From the NCBI RefSeq assembly GCF_046540515.1, contig NZ_JBKHFB010000001.1, positions 1 to 64,000 of the forward strand: DNA of 64,000 bases, written 5' to 3'. Shown piece after piece: positions 41,815 through 50,228 of this stretch. Made by a program: the position numbers and the translations under genes. The stretch is from Guyparkeria sp046540515 (lineage in GTDB: Bacteria > Pseudomonadota > Gammaproteobacteria > Halothiobacillales > Halothiobacillaceae). Within the stretch, counting starts at the first letter, position 1; every line of letters starts with the position of its first letter. Under the pieces are notes generated by a model, which worked only from the letters and a program-made list of their open reading frames with translations, searched no databases and was not told where the DNA came from.

Positions 41815-42168
41815 ATGAGCGGCAACGACATGTCCGTCGACCAGATCCTTTCCCAGATGCAGCAGCTGCGCACCCAGGCGACCCAGCGGCCGGCCGGTCC
41901 GGAGGCCGTCAATCCCGCGGCGCAGGGCGTCAATGAGGTCGAGCGCAGCAGTTTCGCCGATGCGCTCACCCAGGCGGTCGGCCAGGTCAACGAGTCCCAG
42001 CAGACGGCCGCTGATCTCAGGAACCGGCTCCAGGCGGGCGACGACAACGTGACGCTCACCGAGGTCATGCTCGCCTCGCAGCGATCTTCCGTGGCCTTCG
42101 AGGCGACCCTGCAGGTACGCAACCGATTGGTTCAGGCCTACGAGAAGGTCATGAACATGCCGCTTTAA
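41815..42168 (+). CDS. fliE: Flagellar hook-basal body protein FliE
   Basis: A 117-residue component joining the MS ring to the proximal rod. The family C-terminus is clear: NVTLTEVMLASQRSSVAFEATLQVRNRLVQAYEKVMNMPL, with the conserved helix needed for export and assembly. The N-terminal part is polar and variable. GAGGTGG precedes the ATG at 41815. It is the first gene of the sigma-54-driven fliEFGHIJK operon, 51 bases before fliF. Confidence 0.95.
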   Translation: MSGNDMSVDQILSQMQQLRTQATQRPAGPEAVNPAAQGVNEVERSSFADALTQAVGQVNESQQTAADLRNRLQAGDDNVTLTEVMLASQRSSVAFEATLQVRNRLVQAYEKVMNMPL

Positions 42169-42219
42169 TGCCGCGTTCCACTCCCGTCACCCGTGTTTCC
42201 CTGATTCGGACGTAACGTC

Positions 42220-44004
42220 ATGGCCCAAGGTTCAGCTATCACCACCACCCCGACCGGAAGCGGCGAGAGCCCCCGCTGGATCCGCCAGATGGATGCGTTC
42301 ACGCAGTCGTCAAGTTTCCGGCAGTTGCTCCTGCTGATCGCACTGGCGGCGGTGATTTCGTTCATGGTCGGTTTCTTCCTCTGGGGTAGCGGCAAGTCGA
42401 TGGTGCCGCTCTATCAGTCTCTGGACGCCCAGTCCTCCGCCGAGGTGGTCGAAGCGCTCAAGGCCGCGGGCGAACCCTACGAGCTGGCCGACGACGGCAC
42501 GGTGATGGTGGGCGCGGATCGACTGCCCGAGATCCGCATGCTGATGGCGCAGCAAGGGTTGCCGGGCAGTGATGGCGTGGGCCTGGAAATGCTCAACGAG
42601 GATCAGTCGCTGGGTACCAGCCAATTCATGGAGCAAGCGCGCTATCGCCGGGCGATCGAGACCGAGCTGGCCCGCTCCATTCAGACGATCGGTGCCATCC
42701 GTGCCGCGCGCGTGCACATCGCCCAGCCCGAGAAGTCGGTGTTCGTGCGTGATCGTGAGACACCGACTGCCTCGGTGGTGGTCGACATCAAGGGGGGCAG
42801 CAACCTCGGTCGAGGCCAGGTCAATGGCATCGTCCACCTGGTTGCCTCGAGTATCAACGACCTTTCCCCCGAGAACGTAAGCGTGGTGGACCAGGGCGGC
42901 AACCTTCTGACCAACGATGGTGACGATGCCGCCGGCATGGGGCTGACCAGCCGCCAGTTCCAGTACCGTCAGAATCTTGAGCAGGCCTACGCCCGCCGGA
43001 TCGAATCGCTGCTCGCACCGATCGTGGGCTCGGACCGCGTTCGGGCCCAGGTCTCTGCGGAGATCGATTTTTCACGCCGCGAGGGAACCAGTCAGACCTA
43101 TGGACCGGACGAGGGTGTCCTGCTGAGCGAGCAGATCAATGAAACCATCCGTTCGCTGGGTGGAGGCGAGGGCATCGTGGGTGTGCCGGGCGCGATCGCC
43201 AACCAGCCGCCAGGCGGTGGCGAGGTCAATCCGGATGGGGGCGAGGGTGGCCTGGTGCCCCCGCAGGACCTGAGCGTCGAGGAGTTCCAGACGCTGGCGC
43301 AGACGCCGATCGACAGCGACCGCAACGAGACGCGTAACTACAACGTCGATCGCAATATCGAACACACCCAGTTCGCCAGTGGCAAGATCGAGAAGCTCAA
43401 TGTCGCCGTCCTGCTCGACGAGAACGCGACCGGCGGCGGTGACGCAGCCGAGGACGAGAACGAGGAGGCCGCCGAGGCCGCTGCCGAGGAGCGCGCCGAG
43501 CGCCTCGAGCAGATGCGTGCGCTGGTGGCCCAGTCCGTCGGTATCGACGACGCGCGTGGCGACGAGGTCACCCTGAGCACCTTCCCGTTCGTCGACCAGG
43601 ACATCGAGCCGGTTACCACGCCGGTCTGGGAACAGGGCTGGTTCTGGGCCACGTTGAAGAACGCCGGCATCGGCCTTGCGATGCTGCTGGTCTTCCTCTT
43701 GGTGGCCCGCCCCCTCCTCAAGATGCTTGCCGAGAGTCGTCGCGAACGTGTCGCCTCCTCGACCGAGCTCACCGATCAGTCGGGGCAGCAGGGCTCGCAG
43801 TACACTATGCCGACGCAGTACCCGGACGAGCGCCGTGCCCAGTCGGAGGGTGAGGCATACGACGAGGATGACCTCTCCAACGTGCCCGAGCTGATCGGCA
43901 ATGCCAGCTACACTGACAAGCTGCGCCAGTTGCGCAAGAGCGTGAATCACGATCCCAAGGCGGTCGCGGCCGTGATCAAGCAGTGGACCCACGAGGAGAA
44001 CTGA
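42220..44004 (+). CDS. fliF: Flagellar MS-ring protein FliF
   Basis: Forms the membrane-supramembrane ring, the base on which rotor and export gate assemble. At 594 residues it has normal length. It has two transmembrane segments (about 29-51 and 475-497) flanking a periplasmic ring-building region with MVPLYQSLDAQSSAEVVEALKAAGEPYEL and RAARVHIAQPEKSVFVRD. An unusually acidic stretch rich in Glu and Ala (about 405-430) precedes the second helix. The cytoplasmic tail after residue 500 ends in a helical segment that binds FliG. fliG starts 6 bases downstream. Confidence 0.96.
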   Translation: MAQGSAITTTPTGSGESPRWIRQMDAFTQSSSFRQLLLLIALAAVISFMVGFFLWGSGKSMVPLYQSLDAQSSAEVVEALKAAGEPYELADDGTVMVGADRLPEIRMLMAQQGLPGSDGVGLEMLNEDQSLGTSQFMEQARYRRAIETELARSIQTIGAIRAARVHIAQPEKSVFVRDRETPTASVVVDIKGGSNLGRGQVNGIVHLVASSINDLSPENVSVVDQGGNLLTNDGDDAAGMGLTSRQFQYRQNLEQAYARRIESLLAPIVGSDRVRAQVSAEIDFSRREGTSQTYGPDEGVLLSEQINETIRSLGGGEGIVGVPGAIANQPPGGGEVNPDGGEGGLVPPQDLSVEEFQTLAQTPIDSDRNETRNYNVDRNIEHTQFASGKIEKLNVAVLLDENATGGGDAAEDENEEAAEAAAEERAERLEQMRALVAQSVGIDDARGDEVTLSTFPFVDQDIEPVTTPVWEQGWFWATLKNAGIGLAMLLVFLLVARPLLKMLAESRRERVASSTELTDQSGQQGSQYTMPTQYPDERRAQSEGEAYDEDDLSNVPELIGNASYTDKLRQLRKSVNHDPKAVAAVIKQWTHEEN

Positions 44005-44010
44005 TTTCCC

Positions 44011-45051
44011 ATGGCCCAGGCACTCGATACCAATCTCCCGCAGGAAAGCCCGCTGGCCGGCCTGAAGGGACCGGAAAAGGCCGCCATCCTGATGATGGCG
44101 CTGGGCGAGGAGTCCGCGGCGCATATCTTCGCTCACCTCGACCCACGCGAGGTGCAGAAGATCGGCCAGGCGATGGCCGTGCTGAAAACCGTCACCCGCC
44201 CGCAGATCCAAGCCGCGCTGGACGAGTTTTCCGACGACCTGGAGAACCAGACCGGTCTGGCACTGGGCTCGAACGACTACATCCGCAACGTGCTGACTCG
44301 CGCGTTGGGCGAGGACAAGGCCGCCGGCCTACTCGAGCGGATCTCGTCGCAGGGCAATCGGCGCAACCTCGAGTTCCTCAAGTGGATGGATGCGCGTTCG
44401 ATCGCCGAGATCATCCGTTACGAACACCCGCAGATCATCGCCATCGTGCTCTCGCACCTGGAAAGCGACCAGGCCGCCGAGATCCTGCAGATGCTGCCCG
44501 AGAACACCCGCACCGACATCGTGCTGCGCATCGCGCATCTCGAGGGGGTCTCGCCGCAGGCCCTCGAGGAGCTCGACGACATCATGGAGCGCCAGGCTTC
44601 CGGCACCCAGGGCGGCAAGTCCTCCAAGGTCGGTGGCGTCAAGATCGCGGCCGGCATCATGAACTTCCTCGAGTCCAACGTCGAAGAGGAGCTGATGGGA
44701 CGCGTCAAGGAGACCGACGAGGAGCTGGGCACCCAGATCGAGGACCTGATGTTCGTCTTCGCCAACCTGGTTGACGTCGAGGACCGCAGCCTGCAGATCC
44801 TGCTGCGCGAGGTGCCGGCCGACAAGTTGCTGCTGGCGATGAAGGGCGCCGATTCGGAGCTCAAGGAAAAGATCTTCGGCAACATGTCCCGGCGTGCCGC
44901 CGAGATGATGCGCGACGATCTCGAGACCCTCGGCCCGACACGTCTGGCCGATGTGGAGGCTGCGCAGAAGGAGATCCTGCAGGTGGCCCGTGCGCTGGCC
45001 GACGAAGGCAAGATTGCCCTGGGTGGCGGAGGTGGCGATGAGTTCATCTGA
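44011..45051 (+). CDS. fliG: Flagellar motor switch protein FliG
   Basis: C-ring protein that contacts FliF and the stator and converts stator action into rotation. The 346 residues include the N-terminal FliF-binding domain (GPEKAAILMMALGEESAAHIF), the middle domain containing the EHPQ motif (YEHPQIIAIVLSHL) and the C-terminal torque domain (ISEKIFGNMSRRA-like, here KEKIFGNMSRRAAEMMRDDLE). Charged residues of the torque helix are present. Its end overlaps fliH by 14 bases. Confidence 0.97.
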   Translation: MAQALDTNLPQESPLAGLKGPEKAAILMMALGEESAAHIFAHLDPREVQKIGQAMAVLKTVTRPQIQAALDEFSDDLENQTGLALGSNDYIRNVLTRALGEDKAAGLLERISSQGNRRNLEFLKWMDARSIAEIIRYEHPQIIAIVLSHLESDQAAEILQMLPENTRTDIVLRIAHLEGVSPQALEELDDIMERQASGTQGGKSSKVGGVKIAAGIMNFLESNVEEELMGRVKETDEELGTQIEDLMFVFANLVDVEDRSLQILLREVPADKLLLAMKGADSELKEKIFGNMSRRAAEMMRDDLETLGPTRLADVEAAQKEILQVARALADEGKIALGGGGGDEFI

Positions 45052-45892
45052 CGACGCCCCGACGCTCACCCGTCCGCTCGAGGCCAACGACTGGCAGGAA
45101 CTGGTGGACGCCTGGGAACTGCCGGATTTCAGTGTCGAGCCGGCCGAGGAGTCGGCCGACGAGCTCGACCCGGCCACCGCCGAGGAGCTCGCCAAGGCCC
45201 GTGCCGAGGCCGAGACGCGCGGTTACGAGGCGGGACTGCAGAAGGGACGCGACGCGGGCTACCGGGAGGGCATGGCCGCCGCCCGGGAAGAGATCGAGGC
45301 GATCGAGAACCGGCTGCGCGGCTGGCTTTCGCACCTGGAGCGGCCATTGGCGCTGCTCGACGACGAGGTCACCGAGCAGCTCACGGCGCTGGCTACCCAG
45401 ATCGCCCGGGTGATGGTGGCCCGCGAGGTGCAGGTGGACAACAGCGGGCTGCCGGCGATCGCCCGCGAGGCCCTGTCGGCCCTGCCGGTGTCGGTGCGCT
45501 CGGTGACCCTGCGGTGTGCCCCGGCCGATGAGTCGGCCCTGCACGAGATCCTGGACGACCCGCGTTTCGAGTCGATCGACCTGCGTGCCGATGCAACGGT
45601 CAGTGCCGGTGGCGTGGTGGTCGAATCGGGCGATGCGCGCGTGGATGCCAGCCTGGCCAACCGCTGGGCGGCGACCCTGGATCACCTGATCGGTCGGGTC
45701 TATCCGGGACCGGAGCAGCCGGTCCCCGCGAGCGACACGGCCCGGGCGGCCCGGGCGACGGCGCAGGGCGACCGGCCCGACGAGGCTGCTCCATCCGACC
45801 AGCCGGCGAGCCCCAGGGGCGAGTCGGCGCCAGCGGCCAGCTCGACCCCGGAACGCGATGAACCCCCGGCCGAGGAGCGCGGCGATGACTGA
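45038..45892 (+). CDS. fliH: Flagellar assembly protein FliH
   Basis: Regulator of the FliI export ATPase, 284 residues. The central coiled coil contains the repeated G-x-x-x-G pattern (GYEAGLQKGRDAGYREGMAAAREE) that marks FliH. A conserved domain similar to V-ATPase subunit E follows (about 90-225). The last 60 residues are a low-complexity tail rich in Pro, Ala, Ser and Asp, longer than in many homologues. The start at 45038 lies inside the end of fliG; an upstream in-frame start at 44951 would overlap fliG further and has no support. The end overlaps fliI by 8 bases. Confidence 0.93.
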   Translation: MSSSDDAPTLTRPLEANDWQELVDAWELPDFSVEPAEESADELDPATAEELAKARAEAETRGYEAGLQKGRDAGYREGMAAAREEIEAIENRLRGWLSHLERPLALLDDEVTEQLTALATQIARVMVAREVQVDNSGLPAIAREALSALPVSVRSVTLRCAPADESALHEILDDPRFESIDLRADATVSAGGVVVESGDARVDASLANRWAATLDHLIGRVYPGPEQPVPASDTARAARATAQGDRPDEAAPSDQPASPRGESAPAASSTPERDEPPAEERGDD

Positions 45893-47249
45893 TCCCGGCT
45901 TGCGCGATCCCACCATGGATGTGTCCCTGAACTGGGCGCGACGCCTGATGGGCACGACCGCGCGCGTCGACGCCCCGGCGGCGGCCTCCGAGGGCCGGAT
46001 CGTCCGGGTCGTGGGCCTGGCGCTGGAGGCGCGTGGACTCTCGGCGCTCATCGGGGACCAGTGCGAGGTAACCGACCCGCAGGGGCGGCGCTTCGAGGCC
46101 GAGGTGGTCGGGTTCGCCGAGGAGGCGACCTACCTGATGCCGCTGGAGACCACGCAGGGGGTCGGTCCGGGCTGCCGGGTGAAGAATCTGGGTGCGGCCA
46201 GCCGTGTGCCGATGGGCGAACAACTGCTCGGCCGGGTCCTCGATGCCCGCGGCCGGCCGATCGACGATGGCGATCGCCTTACCGGCGATGCCTCGGTCAA
46301 CCTGCAGGGGCGACCGATAAACCCCTTGAAGCGACGCGAGATCACCGAGCCGCTCGACGTGGGCGTGCGGGCGATCAACGCGCTGATGACGGTCGGCCGT
46401 GGGCAGCGCATGGGCATCTTTGCCGGCTCGGGCGTGGGCAAGAGTGTGCTGCTCGGCATGATGACCCGCTACACGCGGGCCCAGATCATCGTGGTGGGGC
46501 TGGTCGGCGAGCGGGGCCGCGAGGTGGCCGAGTTCGTCAGCGAGATCCTGGATGACGAGGCCCGCCAGCGGGCGGTCGTGGTGGCCGCACCGGCCGACAG
46601 TTCCGCGCTGATGCGCCTGCACGGGGCGAACCTCGCCAGCTCGATCGCCGAGCATTTCCGCGACCAGGGCTTCGACGTGCTGCTCCTGATGGATTCGCTG
46701 ACCCGCTACGCCCAGGCCCAGCGCGAGATCGGGCTGGCGATCGGCGAGCCGCCGGCGACCAAGGGTTACCCCCCGTCTGTGTTCGCCCACCTGCCCAAGC
46801 TGGTGGAGCGGGCCGGCAACAGCGAGAACCGCCAGGGAAGTCTGACCGCGTTCTACACGGTGCTGGTCGAGGGCGACGACCTGAACGACCCGGTGGCCGA
46901 CGCCGCCCGCGCGATCCTCGACGGGCACATCGTGCTCTCGCGCGAGATCGCCGAGCGGGGCCGCTTCCCCGCGATCGACGTCGAGGCGTCGATTTCCCGG
47001 CTGATGCCAAAGCTGGTCGACCCGGATCATCTATCCTTGATGAGACGATTCAAGGAGTTGGCGTCCACCTACCGCGAGAACCGCGACCTGATCGCGGTCG
47101 GCGCCTACCGCCGTGGTCAGGACGCGCGTCTCGACCGGGTGATCGACATCCAGCCCGATCTCGAGGCGTTCCTGTCGCAACCGATGGACGAACCGGCCGA
47201 CATGGCCTCGAGCATCGACGCGCTGGTCGACCTGCTGCATTCGGATTGA
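45885..47249 (+). CDS. fliI: Flagellar export ATPase FliI
   Basis: Hexameric ATPase that delivers and unfolds substrates at the flagellar type III gate. The 454-residue protein shows Walker A GSGVGKS at 181-187, the type III signature region DVLLLMDSLTRYAQAQREIGLA with Walker B, and GEPPATKGYPPSVFAHLPKLVERAG. The start at 45885 was chosen for the GAGGAG ribosome binding site; in-frame alternatives lie at 45858 and 45915. It overlaps fliH by 8 bases, consistent with translation coupling of complex partners. Confidence 0.96.
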   Translation: MTDPGLRDPTMDVSLNWARRLMGTTARVDAPAAASEGRIVRVVGLALEARGLSALIGDQCEVTDPQGRRFEAEVVGFAEEATYLMPLETTQGVGPGCRVKNLGAASRVPMGEQLLGRVLDARGRPIDDGDRLTGDASVNLQGRPINPLKRREITEPLDVGVRAINALMTVGRGQRMGIFAGSGVGKSVLLGMMTRYTRAQIIVVGLVGERGREVAEFVSEILDDEARQRAVVVAAPADSSALMRLHGANLASSIAEHFRDQGFDVLLLMDSLTRYAQAQREIGLAIGEPPATKGYPPSVFAHLPKLVERAGNSENRQGSLTAFYTVLVEGDDLNDPVADAARAILDGHIVLSREIAERGRFPAIDVEASISRLMPKLVDPDHLSLMRRFKELASTYRENRDLIAVGAYRRGQDARLDRVIDIQPDLEAFLSQPMDEPADMASSIDALVDLLHSD

Positions 47250-47263
47250 CGGGGTAAACGGGC

Positions 47264-47731
47264 ATGAGTGACACGCAGCGATTGAAATCCCTGGGCAACG
47301 CCGGGCGGGTGATGGGCCATCAGGCGGATCTCGCCAGCCGTCGTCGTCGCGAGGCGCAGCGCGAGCTCGACGCCCAGCGCCAGCGCCTGGCGGACCTGGA
47401 AGGCTACTTCACCGAATACACCAATAACCTGGGCTTCGCCGCCGAGGGACGTAATCGCGCCTTCGCGTTGCAGAACTACCGCCAGTTCATGGCTCGGATC
47501 GAGGAGACCATCGAGCATCAGCGCAAGGTGGTCCACGATCTCGAAGAGCGGCTGAACAAACGGGCGAACGACGCCCGCGAGGCGCATGCGCGCAACGAAT
47601 CGGTCGACCGTCTGAGTCAGCGTTACCGCGACTCGATCCGGCGGCGGGCCGATCGGGCCGAGCAGCAGGTGATGGATCAGCATGGCGCGGCCAAGGCCGC
47701 GCACGGGGGCGGAACAGGGGGTGTGCGATGA
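47264..47731 (+). CDS. fliJ: Flagellar FliJ protein
   Basis: A 155-residue, almost wholly helical coiled-coil protein that inserts into the FliI ring and recycles chaperones. Heptad-like patterns run from about residue 15 to 135 and the composition is rich in Arg, Glu, Gln and Ala. The sequence is poorly conserved, but length, coiled-coil nature and the position between fliI and fliK make the call secure. It starts 15 bases after fliI and overlaps fliK by 4 bases. Confidence 0.9.
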   Translation: MSDTQRLKSLGNAGRVMGHQADLASRRRREAQRELDAQRQRLADLEGYFTEYTNNLGFAAEGRNRAFALQNYRQFMARIEETIEHQRKVVHDLEERLNKRANDAREAHARNESVDRLSQRYRDSIRRRADRAEQQVMDQHGAAKAAHGGGTGGVR

Positions 47732-49446
47732 GTCAGATCGGTGAAGGCAAGGCGGCGATCGAGGGCCTCGGTCGCCTGCTGGGCGCAGGCGAGGGCAAGG
47801 CGGGGCGACTGCCCGCCGGCCTTGGCGGTGGAGCGCGTGAGGAATTCGCCCGACTGATGGCCTCGGCTCAGGGCCGCTTTCCCACTGACGGCAAGGCCGG
47901 CGAGATGCCCGTGTCCCGGTCGTCGATAGCCGGTCAGCTTGGCCAGCTTGATCAGGGGGGCGAGGAGCTTGCCGAGGCGCTGGCGGGGTTGGCCGAGCAA
48001 CTGGCCCAGTTGCGCGAGGCCCTCGGTGGCAAGTCCGGTGACGGTGGGGCGGCCGGCGAATCGTTGCTCGGGGAGGCCGAGTTGGAGGGGATGGATGCCC
48101 TGCGTTCGGCACTGGACGATCTTTCCGACGACATCGAAGGTCGCCTCGTCCGCCTCGAGGAGATGGCCGGCAAGGCCGGGGACTGGGATGCGGGTGATGA
48201 AATGGGCCGGGGGCCGGTTCAGGGGAAGACGGATCGCGCTGCCGTTGACGACTGGCCGGGTCTGGAGTCGTCTGCATGGGGCGATGTCAGCGAGTCGTCG
48301 AACGGCGAACTCGCCGAGACGATCACGGCCTTGCGTGACGAGGTCGAGGCCCTGACCGAGGCCCTTTCCGGTCTGGAGCAATCGGTCGAGTCAGGGCAAC
48401 CGCAAGTGGCCTTGTCGCTCACCGAGTTGACCGAGCGCCTGTCGAGCCTGCGTGAGAGCGTGCTCGAGGCCCGTCGTGAAGGCGGAGCGGGGCGTTCGGC
48501 GATGCCAGCCGGACTGCCGGGGCAACTGCAGGCACTGGAGCAGGCCCTGCAGCGGGCCCAGTCGGCCGCGGGTGGCGAGGCCCAGCTTGCCCAGACCGCG
48601 CAGGCAGCCCGGGGCGCGGGTGCACGTGGCGAGGAGTCGGTCCGGGACGGCAACTGGCGCTTTGCCGAGACGGGGCGACGTTCGGGAGGGAATGCCGAGT
48701 CGGCGCGCCTGGGTGGTGTGGCGGCCGCCGATGCCGGTCGCGATGCCGACTGGTCCGGTGGGCCGGTCAGTGCTGCGCTGGGGCTGACTGGCCGGGAGTC
48801 GCCCGCGCTCGAGCGCGCTTCGCTGACGCGCTGGTCGGTGCTCAACGGCCTGGAGGGCCAGGCGGTCGGGCGAGGCGAGCCGGATTCGCTCCCGGCGGGC
48901 GGGTCGGCTGCCGCGACCGGGGTCGGTGGCAGCCCGTCAGCACCGCTCTCCGGCAGCAGCCCGTCAACCGGGATCTTCACAGGTCAGCCAGCGACGGGCG
49001 CGCCCAATCCGCAGATGCCCGCGCAGCTGGGTCAGCAGATCCAGTGGATGGTGGGCAAGGGGGTTTCCCGAGCGAACATCGAGTTGCGGCCAGCCGATCT
49101 GGGACCGCTGAAGATCGCGATCGAGACCCAGGGCGACGAGACGCGTATCGCGCTGACGGCGACCAATGCCACCGCGCAGGGGCTGCTCGAGCAGCAGTTG
49201 CCCCGCCTGAAGGAATGGTTGCAGGAAGCCGGGCTTGCCGATAGCGAGGTCGAGGTCGGCCTCGGCCAGGAGAGCGATTTCGGTCAGCAGCTGGCCGATG
49301 CCGACGAGGGCGGCCAGGGCAGTGCCGGCGGCGCCGGTGGTGGCGCCGACTCCAGTGGGGGTGAGCAGATCGCCCTGGCTGCCGACGGGAGCGATGGTGG
49401 GGACACCACGGAGGAAGGCCGCCTGGTCCTCGACCTGTTTGCCTGA
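47728..49446 (+). CDS. fliK: Flagellar hook-length control protein FliK
   Basis: Secreted molecular ruler that stops hook growth and switches export specificity. The 572-residue protein has a long low-complexity Gly/Ala/Glu/Ser-rich body (about 1-420) and a conserved C-terminal domain (about 425-515): QIQWMVGKGVSRANIELRPADLGPLKIAIETQGDETRIALTATN, with LRPADLGPL being the FliK hallmark. A glycine-rich tail follows. It overlaps fliJ by 4 bases and ends the operon at a strong terminator. The other FliK-like gene at 38.5-40.0 kb is quite different in sequence. Confidence 0.93.
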   Translation: MSQIGEGKAAIEGLGRLLGAGEGKAGRLPAGLGGGAREEFARLMASAQGRFPTDGKAGEMPVSRSSIAGQLGQLDQGGEELAEALAGLAEQLAQLREALGGKSGDGGAAGESLLGEAELEGMDALRSALDDLSDDIEGRLVRLEEMAGKAGDWDAGDEMGRGPVQGKTDRAAVDDWPGLESSAWGDVSESSNGELAETITALRDEVEALTEALSGLEQSVESGQPQVALSLTELTERLSSLRESVLEARREGGAGRSAMPAGLPGQLQALEQALQRAQSAAGGEAQLAQTAQAARGAGARGEESVRDGNWRFAETGRRSGGNAESARLGGVAAADAGRDADWSGGPVSAALGLTGRESPALERASLTRWSVLNGLEGQAVGRGEPDSLPAGGSAAATGVGGSPSAPLSGSSPSTGIFTGQPATGAPNPQMPAQLGQQIQWMVGKGVSRANIELRPADLGPLKIAIETQGDETRIALTATNATAQGLLEQQLPRLKEWLQEAGLADSEVEVGLGQESDFGQQLADADEGGQGSAGGAGGGADSSGGEQIALAADGSDGGDTTEEGRLVLDLFA

Positions 49447-49475
49447 CCGCATTTCAGCGCCTGCCTGCGTTTTTC

Positions 49476-49502
49476 AAAGGGGCCGCCCGGGCGGCCCCTT
49501 TT
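49476..49502 (+). terminator. Terminator of the fliE-fliK operon
   Basis: AAAGGGGCCGCC at 49476-49487 pairs with GGCGGCCCCTTT at 49490-49501, followed by another T. The stem is GC-rich and lies 30 bases after the fliK stop. Confidence 0.92.
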
Positions 49503-49808
49503 CGCGTTCTCCGGTCGCGTGATTCGTGGCGAATCCGCCAATACATTCCCGCATTCCGGCAAACGAGTGACTCGGGTTCTCGTTTTTTGTCGGTTTTCTC
49601 GATTTCGCTAGGGGAGACCGGAAGGAACTCAGCCGGATTGGTTTTGGGACGCCGGTGATTATGTCGTCGGTATTGACCGGCCTGTGTTAATGGGCTAGAT
49701 TTTCTGGGCATTGGTCCGGGCCAGGGAAAGCGCGGCTTTCATGGCAAAGTATGCCGATTCTAGTGATTTCCATTTCGCCCATTCCTGATTAAAGGGGTAG
49801 TTATCCAG
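49503..49808. other. AT-richer intergenic region upstream of the H-NS gene
   Basis: About 305 bases with no gene. It is noticeably richer in A and T than surrounding sequence, with several T-runs (for example 49581-49605). It holds the probable hns-like promoter at 49673-49701. Such composition upstream of an H-NS gene would suit autoregulation by the protein. Confidence 0.6.
49673..49701 (+). promoter_or_regulatory. Sigma-70 promoter of the H-NS-family gene
   Basis: TTGACC at 49673-49678 and TAGATT at 49696-49701 are spaced by 17 bases. The predicted start is near 49708, giving a leader of about 100 bases before the ATG at 49809. Confidence 0.7.
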
Positions 49809-50132
49809 ATGAGCCAATTCGACGTAAAGAACCTTTCCGCCGAGGAACTGAAGAAACTGGTCAATGACGCCGAGCAGGCCCTGCGTGAGCGGAGCAAGCA
49901 ACGCGTGATGGAGCTGCGCCGCGAAGCCGAGGCGTTGGCGAGCGAGCTCAACACCACCGTGGCCGATATCTTCGGCGTGGAAAAGGGCAGCAAGCAGGCG
50001 GGCAAGAAACTGCCGGCCAAGTACATGAATCCGGCCAACCCGTCTCAGACCTGGTCGGGCCGAGGCAAGCGCCCCAATTGGCTGGTCGACGAGCTCAATA
50101 AGGGCAAGAAGCTCGAGGACTTCCGTATCTGA
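49809..50132 (+). CDS. H-NS-family nucleoid protein
   Basis: A 107-residue DNA-binding protein. Residues 1-60 form a coiled-coil oligomerisation domain (LSAEELKKLVNDAEQALRERSKQRVMELRREAEAL). The C-terminal domain holds the AT-hook-like H-NS motif in KYMNPANPSQTWSGRGKRPNWL. This BpH3-like form is common in beta- and some gammaproteobacteria and silences AT-rich horizontally acquired DNA. It lies between the flagellar operon and a convergent unknown gene and has its own promoter and terminator. A direct role in flagellar control is only suggested by position. Confidence 0.92.
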   Translation: MSQFDVKNLSAEELKKLVNDAEQALRERSKQRVMELRREAEALASELNTTVADIFGVEKGSKQAGKKLPAKYMNPANPSQTWSGRGKRPNWLVDELNKGKKLEDFRI

Positions 50133-50184
50133 CGGTAACCTCGGATTGCCGTTCGGTTCACGAACGGCACTGTCGGATGTATCC

Positions 50185-50215
50185 AAAAGGCCTTGTCGCG
50201 TGGCAAGGCCTTTTT
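50185..50215. terminator. Terminator of the H-NS-family gene
   Basis: AAAAGGCCTTG at 50185-50195 pairs with CAAGGCCTTTT at 50204-50214 and T continues. It lies 52 bases after the stop and can also end the convergent gene at 50229. Confidence 0.93.
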
Positions 50216-50228
50216 GTTTTGCGTGATA

